From the NCBI RefSeq assembly GCF_910591885.1, contig NC_063283.1, positions 7,363,001-7,427,000 of the forward strand: DNA of 64,000 nt, written 5' to 3'. Of the stretch, positions 47,161-60,700 are shown piece by piece. This stretch comes from Bombus terrestris. Taxonomy: Eukaryota > Arthropoda > Insecta > Hymenoptera > Apidae. How positions within the stretch are numbered: the stretch's first letter is position 1; the number at the start of each line of letters is the position of its first letter. The notes below the pieces were generated by a model. The model was not told the origin of the DNA and ran no database searches. It saw only the letters and a list, made by a program, of their open reading frames with translations. The position numbers and the translations under genes are program-made.

Positions 47161-47865
47161 CCACCGTATATTGAAAGTGATCGTTCGGTCTAATATCGTG
47201 GCCGTATCACGAAACTTCAGACAGGAAAGGAATCGATAGTTTTTAGTCGGTTGTACGTAATTCCAAATAAGCCGAAGAATGTTTAAGGTAGCTTCAGGAT
47301 CAATCAAAGTTTTATGATCGATGGCATAAAGATAGTCTAAAAGTCATATCGGGATATGCAAAGTCGTTCGAGGATAATTGGAGAACCGTATGGTAGTATT
47401 CGAACTGGCGTTAGAAGGTCTTGCAAACTCATATCCATGATTCTGACAAGAACGATATAGTTAGCTGCATCGAACGCCAAGTTTTCTGAAGATTCTTCGA
47501 AAGTTACTTCAAGACTACCATAACTTATGAAACAATCCGATAGTTAACCAACTATCTACACGTATGCAAGTTTCGTCAAGATACAAAACCGTCTTATTAT
47601 TAGATTGTCTTGAATATTTCCTCACTATCATCGACACACACCGATATCCATAAACATTTAGACAGAAACGTTCTTCGATTTCGAAAATATCCAACAAAGA
47701 TAACCAACAAAATCTCTCGTCTCGCGATATTTATACAAACTTAAAGTGATCTTAACGTAAAACTTACAATTAAACAAAAGATCCTCCAAATAGGAATCCA
47801 CAGATTCAAACAAAAGCAGCGATCCACCTTCCTCGGACACGAGGAAAATACGAGGAGCACGATAA

Positions 47866-47898
<33 letters not shown>
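47866..47898. repeat. (CT)n microsatellite
   Basis: CT dinucleotide run with one TTT interruption. Confidence 0.95.
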
Positions 47899-47929
47899 GT
47901 TCTATCTGGAACAGCCAGCAGCCACGTCA

Positions 47930-50900
47930 GAAATTCTCGTCGTTCCCATGCTATCAACCTCATCATTCTTTGACATCCTTTCTCGACGGAGCAGCTCGAT
48001 GCAACATTTTTGCCGCGGGCCGAGAGTCCGGGAAGCACGGGTCGGCCCTCCAATCGATACGACCGTGTGACACCGGCATTATGAAATTCCTGTCCCGCCT
48101 GTTAGGCGTACCAGAGCCTGATGAATAAATACTTCGCGCGGAATTCTCGTGTCGAAGTCAGCGGGTGTGCTTCGTGAAGACCAAGTCGAGACTACCTGGT
48201 TGTGCGTTCAAAGGGCTCAGGTTAGAGTCTAGGTCCTAGACGAAGGTAGGAGACGCGACGCGTGGTTATCATTAACGTTTTCATCATCGATTATTAATTC
48301 GCGATGCTTGCCTCCGACTGGCGAACACCCAGAGAATAGCGAAGATCGTTCGAATGGTTTGATAGAATATTCGACGTCGAATCCACGTGGTTTCGCTTTG
48401 TGCTTCGTATCTTCAGATTTAGCCTCTTTGAGAATTTATTAAGTCGTTTAAGCTTCCACGTATTCTCGTTGGAAGTTTCACATACAAAGTATCATGAATT
48501 CAATCGTCAATTTATTTCACAGACTAATCTCTGCATTCCTATTTCGCGATTTAGAATTCTAGTAAGAATTTCCGTCTCGGAATTTATCTCAAACATTATC
48601 TTCGATATATTCTAACGTCTAGTATTCGAGGATAGAAAGGTTAATGAAGATGTTAATAAACGTTGATGAATTAACATTTCCAGCTAGTAACATATGTCGT
48701 AAACGCTTCCGACCTGGAGAAATAAAATTATAATACCAGACACCGACATTATCGAAAATCTAAAAAATAATATTCAACGATTCTACATAGAAAATAACAG
48801 ATAGGTCACAAACTTTATCGTACAAAAATATTAACAAATATCCCATATTAATCCTTCCGTTTCTACGTCTAATATAACACACGTACACGTATTTATTGTA
48901 GTATGTACTGCTGTTGACCTCAAAGGCATTTCGAAAATAGACTCTATGCACTCTAGTCGACCATAAAATTGTTTAAATGAGATCGTTAAATATTCAATGA
49001 ACTATACATGCGTTCAGTTACTACTTTACCGACACAGGCTACGCATATATGCATCTCCTTTTTTCTTTTTTGTATATCGTTCAGATGCGAAGTACCAGCA
49101 ATTTGCATATTTAGTCATACTTCGTAACAGCCGTTTAGGAAATATAGCTGTCGCGGAAAAACGAAAGGAAAAAGGGAAAAGGAAAAGAATTAATTTTGAG
49201 ACGAACTGTATCGAGCAACATGCGAACGCCGTCGCCGCGGTTGCAGCGAGTGCATTGGCCGGCCATGAGTTAGATCGGTTTAACAGCCGCCTGTAAACAG
49301 CCTCGTAACTTCTCCGCCCCTTCTCTCCTATCTGCATCAACCCCTTCCCGACTATTCTATCGCACATTCATCTCCTCGTCCCTGTTGCATATTCCTTTCT
49401 CCATCTATTGCCTCCTTTCTATCACTGTGCTTCTGTTTCCCATTTCGTCTCCATTCGATCTGCCGTTCTGACCAGGAACGTTACCGGCAAGCAAAATAAT
49501 TTAAAGACGAGGAAGTGGAACGGTTGTTAAGCGAAAACTCCGTTGCAACTGAATGAAAACTTGTTTTACAACTCGTATGACCCAGAAAACAAATTTCACT
49601 TTGGTATTTATAAAGTGGAATCGATTGAAAAACAAAGTCGTTGGATAATGAGAAAATTTATTTTAATAAAGGCAATTAATTTCCACGCTTCACAGTTTAG
49701 AACGTTGTTACATTCCAGGTGATACAGTCAGGAACGAAAGTAAGAGGACAGATAGTGGTGGAAGAATCTTTACACGACGATCTAATTATTTCGAATTATT
49801 CGTTAAATAATACATGAACTACGAGAACGTGTAATAAATAAAACTTCGATACCCATATAACGTGTTAATTCGACGAAACTTCGTCGATTCCATGTTTCCT
49901 CTGCCTGTCCACTCACTTTTATCCCCAACTGTACACGTTTTCTTCCACGTTTTTCTTACAAATCAATTGCAAGTCACCTACACATATCCACGTTGCACTC
50001 GCGAAGAAAGAAAATCCAAGAAAACGTATTCCCAATGAACAATCAATGTCGAACACTTTGCTCGCTACGTATCGCACACAATACAATCTGTACAACGACG
50101 AAAGTCGATTAGAATTTCAACGATGGCACGCGCAATAGGAACGCGAAAACACGGGCATTTGTTCGGTTGTTATGTTCCGTACGCTCTCGAACGTAGATAA
50201 TTCGATCGGATAAAAGAAATCGCCGGAGCAAGACAAACAAGCAATGTGTCGTATGGTCTGGTCTGGTCTGGCCGAGGCACTCTGGTTCGTTCACCCTTGT
50301 AAGTGACATTATCCGCCTGTGTTACCGTAACGCTTCAGCTTTTATGTACTAATTATCGGCTTCTACGTTTTCTCGTAGTCGGCTGGCATAAGTCGTTCGG
50401 CGGCATTCCAGGCCGCGCTACTTCCGTGGGAACGCTCTTTGTTCGTTAACTTCGACGTTTTCCCGGGGACTGTAAGTCTTCGTTCGACGAAACGACATTC
50501 ATACATCGCGCCTCAAGATTCTCGGCGTTTAACAGTATCGCGATTGTACCGTTGATTCCAAGATACGAGAGCCAAATGTATCGTCCATATCGCGTTTGTT
50601 TATTACATTTGTTGCGAGTAGTAAGGAAAATAAAAGGAAATTAGTAATACAACTGTTTCATGTCTTAGCTGCTTTAAACTTCTTACCAAATCTTGCCAAA
50701 TGATTACGCGTTCGTATACGATAATTAAAACGTTCAACTTTTACTTTGCTAATCGTAGTTAGATTCCGCTACTGTATGAGAGATCGATTGGAAACAGCAA
50801 AATTTGATATAATATAATATGTGGTATTCTATATCGAATATAATATATCGTAATTACTCGAGTTTGTTAAAGAAGCAATTACTGCGTGTGTAATAAGGAG

Positions 50901-51500
50901 GGCATTTAATTCTATCTACTGTGATACTGAACTTCCTGTCACTGTACAGGCTGTCTCCGAAATCATGGTACAAGCGATCGGGTAGTGATTCTACGTGCAA
51001 AAGTAAGTCGAGAAACGCGACAACATTTTTATATTTTTGTTTTCGATGCTTCGTTCTCCAGACAAATGGAAAATGAAGTTTCGAATTATCTTCTGTGTTC
51101 TGTGTTTTGTATTATGTATAATGTATTATTAAATATAGCCCGTGTCACGAATCGTTTCCTGTTATCGCCGTTATCTTATATCTTCGCGGTATCAGTTGTT
51201 ACTTTCCCTTATTTCGTATTTAATTTGAGTGATTCCACGAATAAAGATAAGATTAGTATTATTTTTTTTTAATCATTTTATTAATCAGGAAGCAAACTAA
51301 CAGCTCGAGCTTGTTACCATTTCAAAAAATAAAGTCCCACGCTTATAATAATTAGAACGTCTAATTTTCAAGCGTCCTGCCTCAACTACAGTCCAACTCT
51401 CCAGCCACATAGAGCGTCAATTAAAAGCTCAAATTCGTCTCGATTCAACAAAACATTCTCAAAAAACAATATATTCGTCCCGCTTTAAATTCTCAAATCA
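47930..51500. other. Non-coding, mostly AT-rich
   Basis: GC-richer patches at 47930-48260 and 49200-49350, otherwise AT-rich. Frames up to 113 codons are unrecognised. A (TGGTC)n run of four units lies near 50253-50272. Confidence 0.45.
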
Positions 51501-51960
51501 ATTTACCCTATCGAATTTAGGATATCGGTGGGTTCCCTGGCGACGATTGGTCCCACGAGTGTAACACGGTATATTTCACTGGAATCTCCGATTTTCCTTT
51601 GACCTGCGCTCCGTTTCCCGCGTCGCGTAATCGAATCCATCAGCGAGCTTTCCGAGACAGTGTGGCGGTCACGCGAGTGCGTGTTGTAGCGTTATCGCGA
51701 GGAAGTTGGGCGCGTGCGAGCGTGCGCCCCGACCAATAAATCGTCGCCTGATATTTTCGTGCCATTTTTCGCGATTTATAATTTCGATTTAACACGTCCC
51801 CGCGGTGAGATAAAGCATCACGCGAGTCTATGCCGGTGGTGTATTGCTTCTGGTATCGGGCTCGAGAAAAGGGAAAATTATTCTGTGCGATTACGCGGCG
51901 CAGGATGGCCGGGAAAACGGTTTAATAATTCATGAAGGCACGCGGTGATTTTTCATGGAA
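51500..51960. other. GC-rich island, non-coding
   Basis: CpG-rich block with short unrecognised frames, flanked by AT-rich DNA. Confidence 0.35.
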
Positions 51961-52689
51961 TCTTGATCCCCGCGTTTCTTCCTTCTTCCTGCGTTTCCGC
52001 GACGCTCCTCAGTTTATTCCGATCGTTTCCTTGTTTCTTTCCTTAAAGAACCGAATTACCGCCGTATTTTTTACGCCTCGAGAAGCTTCTTCCTCGTTGA
52101 ATTAATAGCAAGATGATGTAAGACGTTTGTTAGATTTAATTGTTTAGTAAGATACGATCTTGTTTGACAAGTAGAACAGAAAGATGAAACGAAACATTTC
52201 AAGCTAAGTGGATGATATTATTCGGTGTAATATTATTATATAATATTGTAATATTATTCGATAATATTCGATTAAACGAGACTGCACTGTGCAATGTAAT
52301 GGCTGTAACGAATGACATGACTCGACACTGATAAACTGTTGCTTCCCTTACCACGCTATTCCCATTGGGCCTGCAAATCAATAAGACTTCCAACAATTTC
52401 TTTATCATAAAAAAAGACATAATATATTTGTTTTTCTCCAGCGTTGACTATCGTAGCAACATCACAAAGGTGCCCGGCAAAACTTCGCTCTCGTTGATGC
52501 AATTTATATCGACCAGCAACATTTACCAACCCTTTATCATTTCTTCGCTTCATCTTTTCTATCATATCATTCGATACCATATCAATTCACCCTTCGTTCA
52601 CACTCGACCCGCCTAATCTTCCCCCAAAAACCAGCCACAACCGAGACTTTCTTATCCAAACATCGTCGAGCATTCCTTAGTTCCATTCA

Positions 52690-53470
52690 TCCCTCTCGGA
52701 AGATGAAGATGGAATCCGCGTCAAGGACGTTCACGAAGTGGAAGGGAAAATCGATTAATAAGCCGTAGAAGCGACTGGTCGTGATAATTATTGGCGATCA
52801 AAGGGCGGCAATCAATCGGGCTCGCTTAAAATCCCAGTCCAGCCTCGCCATCCCCTTCGAACAGCGGCCGCGCCACCCGAAATTAACATCCCCTGATTAA
52901 TTGGACGTTCCGTAGAGTGGCTTGCCGGAGCTACGGCTTAGCAATTTATTACGACGGATACTCGAGTCGCTGAGGCCAACTTGTACGAACTTACGCCTCG
53001 CTTAAACTTGCCCATTCGTAAAGCGAGCTCGCAAAACGGGTTGTAAAGGGGGTTGCAGGCGAAAGCGGTGGGAAGAGGCGAAAGGACGTAGAAGAGAGGC
53101 GCGGCGCTTTCGCGCGGTTCCGGTCACGAATAGAGGTTCCTCCTCTTCGTGGCTCCGTACACGACCAGCTACACGAATCGGCCGGAGAATTTCGTTTTAT
53201 CTTAATTAAACGGCGTTCACTCGGTCAAGACGGCCGAGACGCCACTGACTACCATTGCCTGAGCTGACTTGCAACCTTTTGGCAAACGCTCGCCTCTGCG
53301 TTTCGAAAGTGACGGAGCGTGCGACGAATTTGGATTTGGTAGTGGGAAAAGTTTCGGAGAAAGATGTCGATTTAAGGCTAAGGAGTTACTAGAGTGCGGG
53401 ATGTTGGGAATTTTTGGAAGATTTTTTGGTGTACGAAAGGTATTTCATCTTGGAATTCTGTTATCTTAGA
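52690..53470. other. GC-rich island with TTAAT motifs, possible conserved regulatory block
   Basis: CpG-rich DNA containing GCGGCCGCGCC (about 52864), CTGATTAATTGG and GCAATTTATTACG motifs. Only short frames are open, so coding is unlikely. The mix of GC-rich DNA and TAAT cores resembles the other islands. Confidence 0.4.
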
Positions 53471-53884
53471 AGATTCTTTGATGAGAAAGTTAGCGCGCTA
53501 TTGATAACGGTGGACTTAAACTGATAATAAAGTTGGCAGGAAATTCAGTAAAGATACAAATAGAAAAACGAGCCGAAATTTTTGTGGGAAGTTTCTTTAA
53601 CTTGTAACAATAAAAACTTAAACCATAGGAAATTAGCGGACGTCGTAGTTCGTTAAGAGAATCTAAGCTTCTAACACCTCGCCGCTTCGAAATCTCATTA
53701 ACGAAGCTACATCACGCTAAATCTCATTACCCAGATACCAACTTCTCGCACACATAATTTATTCATTCGTTTTTGATCGTATGTGTATATAAATCCGTTT
53801 AAATGTGACAGAAGTCACGAGTGTAATTGCACGGATAGAAATATTTAGGTTAAGTATGACCGACCACTGAAACTTTCACAGTTC

Positions 53885-54190
53885 GAGTGAAGCAAAATTC
53901 TTAGCCGAGAATTAAGAGTCAAGAGTCGAGGATGAAGAATCAAAGATCGGAGAATCGAGGATCTTGAATGGATCTATTACCGAGGATAGTCGAGAATTAA
54001 AAATCGCCGACTAAGTACCAAGAGTCTACGATCGAGAATCGACGTTTAAGAGTCGAGAACCAAGCAAAACCAAGAATCGCTAATTGAAAAATCGAACGTT
54101 CAAGCTTGAAAATCAAAAGTCGTCGATGAAGAATCGTGTCAAGGATCAAGAACGAAGAAGATGACGATCGAGAATCGACGATTCACAGCC
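53885..54190. repeat. Degenerate short-period repeat (GAGAATCGA type)
   Basis: Dozens of imperfect AGAATC/AAGAGTCGAG/GATGAAGAATC units over about 300 bp with no fixed spacing. Low-complexity sequence next to the GC-rich island at 54340. Confidence 0.75.
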
Positions 54191-54339
54191 TACAACTGGA
54201 ATCTAGAGACGCACAGTTCAAAGTGCGTAACGTAACACGGGAAATCTCGAATCAAGTCTCCGGTAGCTTAGAGACCAGATTCTCGAAAATCTGGAATGCA
54301 GAGTGAGTAGCGATATCTGAGTGCAGACGTTGAGCGTTT

Positions 54340-54720
54340 AAGGGGTGTATTTAAACTCGCGACGGTGCACGGGTGAGCGCGCCGCGACGCCACGACGGAG
54401 CCGTGTGCAGCTGCCGCCTGCAGTAGAAGTGTACACGGGTTGCGTGGGTGTTCACCGACACGTGTACATACACACGGCCGGCGTAACGCTCTGGTTTCGC
54501 TTAATTAAACTGTGTCTAGCTGGTCCAAAGGGGCGACGTGTCGCGCGGTCGACAAAGGAGGCTGGCTGGCCCGGCCAGCGCGCAACGTATGTACCAGCAC
54601 GTGCCTTCATTAGGATCTCCAGACCTCCACACATCCTGCGTAATCCAAAATAAAGGGCCAACCATCCACTTCCTTCTGCCGCTCTCCTGGAACCTCCTCC
54701 TTCCTCCAGTTTCTTCAAAA
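54340..54720. other. GC-rich island with CACGTG motifs and a short inverted repeat
   Basis: CpG-rich block containing CACGTG near 54460 and 54599 and the near-palindrome GCTGGCCCGGCCAGC (54565-54579). Overlapping frames on both strands (102 and 88 codons) are unrecognised. If this lies in the MXD gene's 5' region it could be regulatory; not shown. Confidence 0.35.
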
Positions 54721-55477
54721 ATATCTACTTTTCTTCGAGAACTTCGTATCGATCGAATCGTGTGATTTTAACGAATCGAGGTTTTTCGACGACGAGGATC
54801 TTGAAGAGTTTTATTCGAATGTCCTTCTAAGGAGAAGATACGCTATTTTGATGGAAATGAAAGAGATGGAACGATTTGTGCAGGGAATATTAATAATGAT
54901 AATAATAAATAATGACATAAGCAATGTTGAGAAGAAAATTAATAAGAACGGGAATTTGTATCGACGGAATGTGTAGTTTGAGGAATGGAGATTTTTAAGG
55001 AAGATATCGAAGTTTTCTTAGAGATTACCGATCCTGTCGAAGAATTTTACTTGAGCGTATTTCTAGAGACTTGTATTTTTAGAGTAATGCGATCTATGTA
55101 CGTAATACTATAGAAAGAGAAATTTGGTGTTAATTATAATCGTTTGATCACCTTTATAATTTTGCTTTCAACACGCGATGCTGACTTTTGCATTTTTTAA
55201 TGTTCGGTTTATAAAAACGTGTCGCGTAAATATAACTTGAAGTATAAGTTCGAATTATTTTTTAACGAAGTATCCTGAACTCTGTACAGTGTAACTCAAC
55301 GTAATTCCATTCGGAAGTAAAAGGAAGCGTTCGATTTTGTGAAAATAAATTCGACGACTGGAGAACTAAAAATCTTCATACACTAACTTTCTCTATGTTA
55401 GTTTGGAAGCTTTCAGATAATGCTTAATACCATTCTTTTCATTTTTCCTGTTTTTCTCCTTTTTTAAAAAATTATAT

Positions 55478-55996
55478 TTGAAGGATTATTACGAAAATTT
55501 TGCTCGAAAATATTTTTCTCGTTACACGGCGTTTACCATTTGTCGTTTCTCGTTGCCGATAAAAACGGAGAAACTCTTTAAAGACGTCATTGCTCGATAT
55601 TGTACGGTTATGAAGATGTCCTCGATGCTTATGGGTCGATTCATCTATAATCCACGCTTGAAAAATTTTCGTCGGAAACCCCAGCGCTATAAATTTGTCA
55701 CTCTTGTTGCGCTGTTTTCCTCGTACATCATTCTTGTTTCGTTAGCTGGAATCTCGCGTGGTGTTTGCGGAATTCTGGAAAAATATCGCGGATACTTATC
55801 GCATCTTCCTCTACGAGGCTTATTTATGTATCTCAAGGGTGGAGCAATTTGTAAATTTAAAAGTGTCCAACTTTTGATATATTTTCTGCGAGGCGAAATA
55901 ACAATTTGCGAGATAAATTTCTCTAGAATTAAGTGGAAGAAACGTAGACCAGAACTACGGAGGTGGAAACCAAAGGAAAAGTCAACAAGTTTGTAA
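55478..55996 (+). other. 172-codon open frame, doubtful coding
   Basis: An uninterrupted frame in AT-balanced DNA, which makes its length less expected than those in GC islands. The translation is basic, with a hydrophobic stretch at about residues 72-95 that could be a membrane segment. No family recognised. A 105-codon frame opposes it. It could be chance, a degraded mobile-element gene or an orphan gene. Confidence 0.2.
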
Positions 55997-56455
55997 TTCT
56001 TCATCGGACGTCTTCCATTATTGGAACGTCTCTTTATTTATCTATATATTTGTCGTTTCATCGATAAATTGCGATTTTTATATTCGATCTGCAACCTGAT
56101 TAAAGCTAACTCTTTGTACTCCACCGAGGGAATAATCCGTCATCTATATTTTCCATAAATCTGATTCTCCAAAGAGTGAGTACTCTTAGTTAACTCGTTA
56201 GTAGAATTTCTTATTAATTCCTCCATACTTTTCACACTTTTCTACGAAGAATCAAATTTAATTAACTCTTCAAAAAATTCCGCGAAATCGTATGAAACAA
56301 TCTTTCAAATTACCGAACATTATATTTCTGTAATTTGTTGCCGAGGAATTGTTAAAGAATGCGTTCCCTCGAAATAGACACGATCGTTTCCGAGACGACA
56401 GTATCTGGTTGTTGGTCTCGGTGGTCGCGTTAGAAACATAAAAATTTTATAGTTG

Positions 56456-56467
56456 CACGTGCACGTG
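56456..56467. promoter_or_regulatory. Two directly adjacent CACGTG E-boxes
   Basis: CACGTGCACGTG, two canonical E-boxes with no spacer. CACGTG is the known target of MYC/MAX/MXD dimers. Function here is inferred only. Confidence 0.5.
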
Positions 56468-57379
56468 TCCACCGGTTCGCACCTGCGTCGAGTTCTTTCG
56501 AGACACGAAAGGCTCTGGCCTGTTTCGGATTCCTCGCGAGTTCCCCTGCGCTCGACCGTCCGCTTTTATTTTTCGCCTTTTGTCGACGATGATAAGATAC
56601 GTGCAGCTGCTTTCCGTTCCGTGCCTTGGCAACGGAAGATACAAGCATTCTCTTCCTTTGACGTACATGCCATACTCTCGAAAATCATTTTTTCCCTCGT
56701 CGCAGGCAACAGGTGATTGCATCGAAAATTTCAAAATGTCTCGCGCAAAGCACACGATATATTCGTAAGAAATTTGTACAGTAAACGTTTCGATATTTCT
56801 GCGATTGCTCCTCCTTTGTTCAACGGATATCTTCCTAAATATCTTTCGCATTCCTTAGATTTGTACGAACGTGTTCGTGTTCTCTGTCCATCCTTTGACG
56901 TCAATGTTCGAACGATGTGTGCTGAATAATAGTGGCTTATCGATCACTGTTACGAACGTATAGGCAAGAACCGAAGCGAACGCTTGTTGTTTCATCGATG
57001 ACAATCGATAAAATTTTCTGTGTCCATTGGAACAAGATTTATTTACGAACTGTATTACGCTAAAAACCTTTTGCATTCGTTAAACTTATGTCCGTGCTAC
57101 GTTAGGTAGCGAACGAAAATATTGGAACATTTATCACAGAAAGCCTTCATGACCGTGCTGTATACCAAATTTCGTCCACATGTATTATACAAAAATGCTA
57201 ATGAAATTTCAGAATGTTTCCTATGACACGCGTAATATATTGATAAAAGATGCCTACGAGTTGTCCAACGTTATCCTATGACTTTCCGTACGTCGTATTA
57301 AAGAAAAAAGCTTTCGAAAATTCTAAAAATACTGAAGGGCCGAAAAAGTTGCAACGGAAGATGTCGATAAGATTCGATC

Positions 57380-57670
57380 GCAGGGATGAAGGTCCGCCAG
57401 CACCATAATGGTCGGCAAGAATCGATAGAGACGGACGAGTGGTGCTTAATTACGATTAAGCGAGAAGTGGTCGCGTCCTCTCTTTGTGCCGATATTTGTA
57501 CGTGCGTCATTGTCCGGATTAGAAGATTAATGCACGGCCGCGACGCGTTCCCTTTGATAAATACATTTACCCTAATTGGAGAATTCGCGGTGACTTGGCT
57601 GCTCGATCGGGCGAATTTAATTGCGTTTAGGTGTCGCCCCATCTCCTTCGGCCCGAGTATCTAACAGGGC
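57380..57670. other. GC-richer block with TAATTA-type motifs, probable non-coding conserved element
   Basis: Contains CTTAATTACGATTAAGCG (about 57446), GATTAATGCACGG and CCTAATTGGAGAATTCGCGG. The 92-codon plus-strand and 114-codon minus-strand frames overlap and are unrecognised. Motif content suggests homeodomain binding. Confidence 0.4.
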
Positions 57671-57740
57671 ATGAGGAAAATTAGGGGTGGAACTTAAAAG
57701 GTGAATTATTCTTGGATCCAGGATATACATACGTAAAACT

Positions 57741-57760
57741 GTCCACGTCCACGTCCACGT
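57741..57760. repeat. Short (GTCCAC)n repeat
   Basis: Three GTCCAC units followed by GT. Confidence 0.9.
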
Positions 57761-57769
57761 ACAGAAAGT

Positions 57770-60700
57770 TCAACGGCGTAGCATAATTTATGCCAACGTT
57801 TTTATCGATTAAGTGTAGAAGCGAGGACACGAATTCCAAAACAGCATGAGTCTGTAACTTTATAATTTTATATATAGAACATCGGTTTGCCTTCTTTTCA
57901 GGTCTCGCACGCTTCGTTATTTAGCAATACTTAAAATATTTACAAATACGAGAAACAAATGTGAAACATCGTAACTTTATACGATTTATTTTTTCACGAT
58001 CTTCGATACGTTTTTCATTCTTTGGCTTTGCGTCAGAAATATTATATTCGTAGAAAAGTCAGATAATTTACTACGTTAAGCGAATGTGTTTCGTTCCGAG
58101 ATTGAAAACATTCCAAATACCAAAATTTGGATATTTGGAGATTAAGGGATCGGATAGTCGACGGAAATGTTCGATATAAAAGACGCAAAAATTAAAGCGA
58201 AACGATTAGATAAGGATAAAAAATCCCAGTAGGAAATTGCTTCCGATCAATTTTTATAAAATCTTTTATTCTCGTTTCTCTTGTAATTTCATCGATAAAT
58301 TGTATAAACTCTGAAGAGAGAAAAAAAAAAAAATTAATCTGGTGGTTGTTGACGCGTAGAATCGGTCGAATAATTACGAGCACCGGTTTAAGCCTGTGAC
58401 AATTTCCTTCGATTAACCAATGACGTAACTCGACGGTTTCTTCGCTTGGAAAACTTGTTAACCGAATATTACGTCTTTCATAAGCTAATGCCGTGGACTT
58501 TTAACGGAGTTATTGCGTCTTTTGTCGCGATACTTAGAAAACAACGCCAACCGCTTCGACCAACAAACGTTGCATCGAAATCAGTGCTGCTAAAAAGTCT
58601 GTTACGTTCCCTTTTATTTTTTTACTGCTTGGCGGACTCGTTCAACGATAAGCTTGCGCTTCGACTTCGAATATTAGGTGGTGTACCTCTTACGAGGTAC
58701 TGGAAACCGTGTTTGCCGCTGAAATTGTCAGGTTTATTTCAGCCTTTGGAACACGTGCTTAACAGATGCCAAGGGAGATCGTAAGTTTCGAAGTTTCGTT
58801 TGATGTAACACGGAGAAAATAATTCTGAGAAGACGTTCCATTTCTGGAGAACCGTTCGGAAGAAAGATTTGTCGATTTAAGGAAAGAAAATCTCAAAAAT
58901 ATATTTCGTATTTGTCCTCTTGTATCGTTCTTTCTTTCGAACGAATACCATGCGAAAATAATCGTAATTAATTCTATTTAATGACCAATTAGCATTCAAG
59001 GTAGGTGATTACTGTTATACCACGCGTTTATCGCTAAACAATTAGCGTATATGTGGAAGCAATTAGAATCACTTTTAGTGGTCGGATCTACCGCAGCAAC
59101 GTTACGTAAGAACGATAACTATAGTCACATGTAGTCACTAACAAACAGCCATCTGCAGAAAATGACTATATAGTCGTTCGTGACCATTCACCGTCCGAAG
59201 AGGTAGACGCTATCAAGTAAAAGTATAATTATGGATCATTCGCTAAAACATATACTTTCTTGCCTTCGATTGCTCGAAAGTTTGTTTAAAAGCGGATAAT
59301 TCTACTTTAAAAAGTAGATACAGTGTACACTGTTCGTAGGTATTACAGCTCTATAGATGAAAAATGAAATACGTAGACGCGAAAGGTCGTTAAAAGGCAT
59401 TAAAAACTTTCAACAGATATCGCGTATCCCGTGTATAAGCTTCGTAAGGAATACCGTGCGTTTAAAATTATAATAAAAATTCGTATTGTTGCACGCTTAG
59501 ATTTTGTAACCGAGCCTTTACGTCTTTGGTTGCAACGCTTCGTCACGACGATTTCTGTGCATTTCAGCATAACGCCCGTAATATAATACGCTACAAATCA
59601 CGTACTCGTGTAACAAAGAATTATCCCGATAATTCGGATGAACAAATTCGTCGAAAGCAAAGACTCGAATAATTCTAGGAACGAAAAAGATCCCGGGGAG
59701 ACTAACGACGAAATTAACAAATTCTGTAAATACAGCTGCACGAGTCACTCGAACGATATTAATCACGGGTGGCTAACGTAACGCAGTTCATTTCGTAGAG
59801 AAAAGGCAAATGAAACCTCTGTCCGATCAGATCCCCGCGAAACGTTCCGTCTATTCTTCGTTAAATTTCATCGATACCGACGCAACGAGGCGTTTTAAAC
59901 TCGTACGTCGATTCACAACTCGTTCTCGTCGTTCGTAAAAATATCCGAACAAACAACCTCTCGCGTACAAATATTTGAAACTCCTCTCGATTCCCCATAA
60001 TTTTCATTAATTCCTATTTTCCGCGATGAAACGCGCCATTCGAAACGCGGTGAACGTAATAATTTAGCAAAGATTCGTCCACGTGAAAATTATTTTAAAT
60101 ATAGACGAGCGTCAAATTTGTATCTCGATTTTTCAGAGAGAAATTATTGTACCGAAGGCAACGAGACCTGGAAAAATATATAAAGATTAAGTAAGAAACG
60201 CTTGTGATAAATTTATGAGAAACATACAGCACGCATTTATAAGACGTAAAAGAGAGTTATCCATTTTTTCTTTCATCCTTGAACGCTATGGTGAAATAAA
60301 TACGTTTTCTAGCGAGATAGTACGATTTCTTGGAAATCGATACACGTGGAACCAAACGAAAATGACGATGATCCGTCATTGTAGCGACGTTGGTTTTCGA
60401 CTTTAACCTTTGGACCGATGTTTTAACAAAGAAGCGAGCTCTCCTCAGCGAACGAACGAACGTACGAGAACCGCTTTGGTTCACTTTCACCTACACGGGT
60501 TCGATGCACTCGAGAGCGTAATTGCAACGGCACGGTGTACACATCGATACAGGTCGACAGTGGCGTAGTCGTTGGATTACACGGTGTCCAATTTCTTCTA
60601 AATTGAAAAAAATAATAACGATAATAAGATAAAAAGGAAGAAGAAAAGAAGATTAAAATGTAAATTCTGCTGGGAAGATTTTAACGCCAGAGTTATAATT

